A stretch of 64,000 nt of DNA, taken from a virus. This document shows, one piece after another, positions 62,801 to 64,000 of this stretch. The stretch lies in IMG/VR virus record IMGVR_UViG_3300046170_000519, positions 141,858 through 205,857 of that record; one strand, given 5' to 3'. The notes below the pieces were generated by a model. It did no database searches. It saw nothing but the letters and a program-made list of their open reading frames with translations, and was not told the DNA's origin. The first letter of the stretch is position 1, and the number at the start of each line of letters is the position of its first letter. The position numbers were made by a program, and so were the translations under genes.

Positions 62801-64000
62801 AAGCTTCTTGCTTCAGTCTTTCGGCTGTTTCTTGTTTTATTGTATTTAATATTATCTGTTCTTGCTTTGCTGTGTTCGAACCTGCTGCAAGAATTTTTTG
62901 ATATATATTTGAATTGGTTGTTAAAATTTGACTTATTGCAGCTTGTAAACCTTGCTGTCTTTTTGTTTCTGAATTTAATCCGAGAATATCAGAAAAAGCT
63001 TCTTTCGCAAATTTTGTAACAAGACCAAATATTTTTATAAATGCAGCTCCTAAAATTACCATCCCTGGCCCAGTCAGGAAGCTACCAATTCCACTAATTA
63101 AGTTTTTTGCTAAGTTAGATCCACTGTCTTCAGAAAGTATTTCATTAAATTTTTTAGCTAAATTATTTAAAAAAGTAAGAATCTCTTTAAAGTTATCTGA
63201 AAAAGCTATATCCCCAATAGAAGAAGCTAATTCTTTTGCGCTTAAGGATGTTTGAGTGAATAGAGCTGACAGTGTTTTGTTTAACTCCTCATTTCTTTTC
63301 GTCGCTTCATTCGTTGTATTATTAGCCACATTTAAAGCATCATTATAAATGGAGTATCCACTGTTTAGATCTTGTATTAAGGCTTGCAGATTTTGAATTT
63401 GATAAACTCCAGCTAATTGCTCTGCTGTATAAGCTTTTTGACTATCAGAGAGGTTTTTATAAACATTTGCATAATCTAATATTATATCCATACCTCCACG
63501 AAAAGTTCCATCTAAATTTCTTGTAGCTACGCCAATTTCTTCCAAAGCTTCTCTAACCCCGCTTCTTTTTATTCTTGTGAAAATACTTTTAAATCCGTTA
63601 CCTATTACTGATCCACCCCTCGCAGTTCTTTGCTGCACTGCAGTCACAACAGCAGCTAATTCATTAAACTCAACACCTGAAGATTGCGCAACAGCTCCTG
63701 CCCTTGATAAAGCTTCAGCTAAATCAGCTGAAGACACAGCAAAAGCAGCATCAACATTAGCCATTCTATTAACTATCTGGGTGTGAGTTATTCCTTCTTC
63801 ATTAAAAGAATTAATTGCAGCTGTTAAAGTTTCTGTTGATTTTACTGTATCCAACCCTGACAATCTACTAAGTATTAAAGCTGAATTAACTCTAGCTAAA
63901 GTTTCTTCAGCACTTAAACCCTGTCTGGCTAATTCTGTCGCAGATTCCGCCACAGCAGAAAAAGATGTTGCAGTGTTTCTAGCTACATCAAACAATCCTT
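53856..64000 (-). CDS. Tape measure protein, N-terminal end outside window
   Basis: More than 3,380 residues are in view and the gene continues past the window edge. The TTG at 63,995 is an internal Leu, not a start. The first 300 residues are a TP901/phage tape-measure core (TATSFSAVAESATELARQGL, GLDTVKSTETLTAAINSF), followed by a hydrophobic patch near 63,000-63,090. From 62,678 down to 57,243 the motif G-[FY]-x-P-x-[FY] recurs ten times. Intervals between copies hold enzyme-like segments: a nuclease-like one at 61,740-62,010, another at 60,780-61,000, and an acetyltransferase-like one at 60,370-60,560. Later parts are helical and basic, then a Gly/Ala-rich hydrophobic segment (56,540-56,760), then coiled coils to the C-terminus. 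Tape measure proteins set tail length and travel into the host. Confidence 0.9.
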   Translation of the reverse strand, partial: GLFDVARNTATSFSAVAESATELARQGLSAEETLARVNSALILSRLSGLDTVKSTETLTAAINSFNEEGITHTQIVNRMANVDAAFAVSSADLAEALSRAGAVAQSSGVEFNELAAVVTAVQQRTARGGSVIGNGFKSIFTRIKRSGVREALEEIGVATRNLDGTFRGGMDIILDYANVYKNLSDSQKAYTAEQLAGVYQIQNLQALIQDLNSGYSIYNDALNVANNTTNEATKRNEELNKTLSALFTQTSLSAKELASSIGDIAFSDNFKEILTFLNNLAKKFNEILSEDSGSNLAKNLISGIGSFLTGPGMVILGAAFIKIFGLVTKFAKEAFSDILGLNSETKRQQGLQAAISQILTTNSNIYQKILAAGSNTAKQEQIILNTIKQETAERLKQEALIKRIAASSRLIGVGATDVGFVPMGKRSSRAKGRKTLSLANGFLPAFEKESLDVSRGIGGARKGDKPVKTKIKMRPGQSSDVVVNTGEWIVKNFKNSGADAVFNRDMAKQYGLPNGAKKVNAADGYIPNFSRQKYGQSLSGKTYSYSASKLGGFDGGGSIISQYADLTDVFTGKLNVHRMSHDNDHFKKEANKIVKGNSQIQGLIVRDPKNKDPNLTKYKINPDAVKRIKQTYGDLVKSGSYKGIFKSAENIAKRPYYGKRPYAVHQAFGTLTGKAKGLVGEMESKNYLAKSGFSDIKFTGKNAFMDLTARSKKNKSEKSFETKATTEQNIIVGLKKAASEWLLALTNSQASFNQPKIGIKNNKTDKINLTKGGRTMFSGGINMITPSDTVLRESKITAKKKNSPKDQQTENPLFPHGVNFNYSKGYVPEYVKNLTKGYVPNFSKSGVATQRGFVSVQRVRNLREGKPINLNNEKLTIKDFSSEEQKALLGFKARYNKDVMNNQAIETKRKRNQINTIDASRQATMLVARNNVRQKVDTIHSPKDGNKTRIKYRIEGIKNKSLQGTETKTREKLKNLMLGESKKLASELSGGRFASNNNPITKMANAGSVGSAAGSVFETALSSIGKNKLFSQNNATFDISGFPDKALQSLFGYYTPFADAKIGISQGTKGDFVQKVLKLPDVRQKISETDKQKQQEVSRKTRKEFGPSRKKLPNMSKGFVPNFMVKRPGFGRSSNVYDMNRGKERVLNVRHIRANEGEFGSSIYKKLIKEIESAAKSGRPYTKIDAGSVIGPRIPRALLSAKKILDRKRLSKNIPKMQMEGVFNPVQLRKRVEGFRQENYYRESGKFKTRDQAEYLPGEERKLIKSLRQFGLGRNAHKQDKLVRLENLWIGKNFSKGFIPNYAMRGGIKRVTSIRNIKGIEDPKGNFLFKGKKFKEAKFNTPDWESSKTEWISPKYQRVQGDLKEVESFSKYLSTRSDIPPYVSKNFNKALQKEKQDLEAQKKRDYELGKKIKLGNAGFYERKNYYNNPLPQDRPFKVELKYLKKEKIDDIIQGFKQNFSEGFIPNFESNHLSPQYSNNVINHLSEGYIPNFAKEIGFGLEDHTRQALSKNIGGVSTNMNISVDKEGGILKDGKPINFNNKAIINQIVSNKKVLDFVTKKVNKQLLDAQRYGAGKSLLSRLGFKPTIDIEKQQLGQNLRSVAKNIKLGTNKQTGSVQSLDPSFTIGKALSNGEHTLQLKPQGVKNVITKFGGKGFRGVADASLSNLMSTIAITKKGREGSSGGISLKRLSQNTAMLGKMQAAKKIDIKGSIIEQKDKIKNIYQDIGGSVNQMTARRKDQLANLIQKFNGQSISRKFESLMSKRDEITSSIKTKAEAIKNMPANQASKIKKEILSLRKKQKNIKEQVSRIVNEKTGKIKNAPQSISDSWRNFSERLQVRQRAENTFNKVSNLGKKIFSPTKSSTENPYLSAIERQKRYIKNPLQTERSSKISNKAQFAFNKWVNESSIVKAGKSLIKEPRKTLSKTFSFDKGMKNPYADVDYGISGEKRKIDFSEHFRKAAAFSSRITGLNKIQKSVKETFRGVQVDTGKNYMYLPKKDAEVYSFKNQEIKRSFASNQQSIMDILSGRSSDPSLEQLKRLERNAEEIKIQKKALDSYYRKYAKPQHWAGNKKVIPKETGYVMRGKRIVPKKSFASGFTPSFSRVMRSFSDKQSSFSNLILKNNQQKKVRQGLTGQEFSKLSTRIADFNKKVQASKDGRYMQSRPLVSTDRKQVFKISRRHRLEDLDNIKRFLNSKQFRVLPEETKNKLTYYYNKQKAKISSIKDLDNEYLRHSASPNYRGKIRNFGNGFMPNFALDEAIERETKALKQRGISSNKIKVSKHSKLKNSMNPMGLAVINTVDEPMGVQQGINRSEAKGIDPKTHGVPSFAMTIEEIRERKRQEKFHLEQDRKNGRFLGGSGLINPYTDLDKNQAYELNQRQKEFKKRNAGKKGFSKFVSNIRSPENSQRYKNLKGKSGGLAMGAMFMGPMGAQMIADGRQGPELGGGASLATNALTGLSYGAAFGAPGMIVGGAGGAIKGMAEYGVKEDQSKTFKALAAAKKKLDEEFKDVSKLESFGQSLVDLKNSTEMGDVSGIVSANQQIRDSINSLSDPKQAQRMRELANSSLSTSEKLGILNRTMQDAQKNLTVQDQLIKMGQDLNSDEYSKPNSLVTSSFGSAVQATTAATMSAFGNGTYDFNKRMLKGADPMFGEFAKAKDKGAELNKVIDKEIEIMASDKVIQQLSDGSAGLGGFDLRGLTPEAITAKRQEDLELDAQIAKMENEVANDLRDKTIKTLVELGSNIGDTEVGQSLKKYKGGNETVDNMNRFIKGEDGEFNLAGSALLSELIESQREAAQSVDAYSDAVEKAQDTEMRLKNQKEVLISEYQKFIREQELINNILTKFENNLELASARLEASFQVRNAVNDFKVNGGSRSPDEGIDRRAENEVSKIKADSNLQLKSELINLVSNSMPKAEFEPSDASKSFLQGEGVKAKEKVLTGQAGFAQFFEKSTKESTQAMQDAYTAFLKSNEDGNISLKEIKQFIGKLQVIGGQGNAIAEKAAMMSSLSMQKLAIEIQKAAINRKLERAELGRGRLEGIGGKFLSKEDLKNVADLGEGIDVYRNERTGELLNREFGPRDYVADNTVDTMDEKALSVENARRLAEILGVQQQILTGMSNDEANFVVGIRNLEKVIETFRANNVSPDLIKKMEELKHTAVEDLKAVQAIDESILEQTKLLGEADYTRLEDPMKAVQNELLKQRSEGIKLNNYGEIAQAVGQAVVQSLNNTPKGDQPVPGGNGDGGGGNQPLVESNKLLIETSNRLNETNMLLLENQSILNEQMALFNESVMLNTEGLDTSRTLFEAVNETILSFPQQLTEQLNEVVMKHTVTGDVRFEFNNEAINRNLKPAVKQSVVQALQDPMIIGYLESVLAQRIDKNNILGGQ
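53863..53868 (-). promoter_or_regulatory. Shine-Dalgarno site AGGAGG inside tape measure stop region
   Basis: The perfect AGGAGG is formed by the last codons (GGA GGC) of the tape measure gene, 13 nt before the ATG of the next tail gene. It decides that start at 53,849 and couples the two genes. Confidence 0.75.
57243..62678 (-). repeat. Ten dispersed G-[FY]-x-P-x-[FY] motifs in tape measure protein
   Basis: Hexapeptides lie at 62,661-62,678 (GFLPAF), 62,412-62,429 (GYIPNF), 61,509-61,526 (GYVPEY), 61,473-61,490 (GYVPNF), 60,630-60,647 (GFVPNF), 60,093-60,110 (GFIPNY), 59,598-59,615 (GFIPNF), 59,523-59,540 (GYIPNF), 57,699-57,716 (GFTPSF) and 57,243-57,260 (GFMPNF). Most are preceded by a small polar or Ser-Lys/Glu residue pair and followed by Ser, Ala or Glu. 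The spacing is irregular (36 to 1,807 nt), so they separate domains and are not a tandem array. A linker or proteolytic processing site is the simplest explanation. Confidence 0.85.

Overview
The window looks like part of the genome of a tailed double-stranded DNA phage (Caudoviricetes), probably a large-genome marine phage. It is AT-rich and almost free of intergenic space. It carries a tape-measure gene of more than 3,380 codons, a row of tail or baseplate-type genes, a row of Thr-rich fibre genes, and a small nucleotide and DNA metabolism module. I see no rRNA, tRNA, integrase, capsid, portal or terminase gene. The host cannot be named. Four promoters resemble the standard sigma-70 consensus, which argues against a Bacteroidetes host. 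However, the first gene carries a Cys/Asp calcium-binding-like motif (GC.D...NYDPDATIDDG) that is common in marine Bacteroidetes and marine phage proteins.

Layout. (1) 1-30,974, all minus strand: a block of fibre or adhesin genes. It starts with a LysM protein cut by the window edge. It is dominated by a 20.7-kb gene region (2,222-22,887) whose core is about 6,400 codons of strictly alternating threonine (Thr-Glu-Thr-Gln...). Four further fibre-like genes follow upstream; three of them have the same kind of TET stalk. As given, the giant gene is broken by six indels inside the repeat. The frame is restored on both sides, so it is either an assembly product or a decayed gene. (2) 31,050-39,183, minus: a nucleotide-sugar and glycosyltransferase island (GDP-fucose synthase-like, two epimerases, a UDP-sugar dehydrogenase-like protein, two glycosyltransferase-like proteins and a small unknown), with a class I ribonucleotide reductase large subunit inside it. 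(3) 39,370-44,287, mostly plus: a DNA-metabolism module (dNMP kinase, sigma-factor-like protein, SSB, possible single-strand annealing protein and small unknowns), with one large coiled-coil membrane protein on the minus strand. (4) 44,284-64,000, minus: a small membrane protein, then a tightly coupled tail operon. In transcription order this runs tape measure, three large tail-associated proteins, a 93-aa protein and a propeller-like protein.

How it may work together. The alternating-Thr stalks would be good O-glycan acceptors, and the adjacent sugar island could supply and attach the sugars. This is inference, but the physical link between a mucin-like giant fibre and a sugar-activation island is the most interesting reading of the window. 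A second notable system is the tape measure protein. It is punctuated by ten copies of a G-[FY]-x-P-x-[FY] motif (mostly G-[FY]-[IVM]-P-N-[FY]), and the intervals contain segments resembling PD-(D/E)XK nuclease and acetyltransferase folds, as if it carried cargo enzyme domains. Apart from the coding repeats, no stretch longer than 300 bases is without a gene. The longest non-coding gap is the AT-rich divergent promoter region 39,184-39,369.
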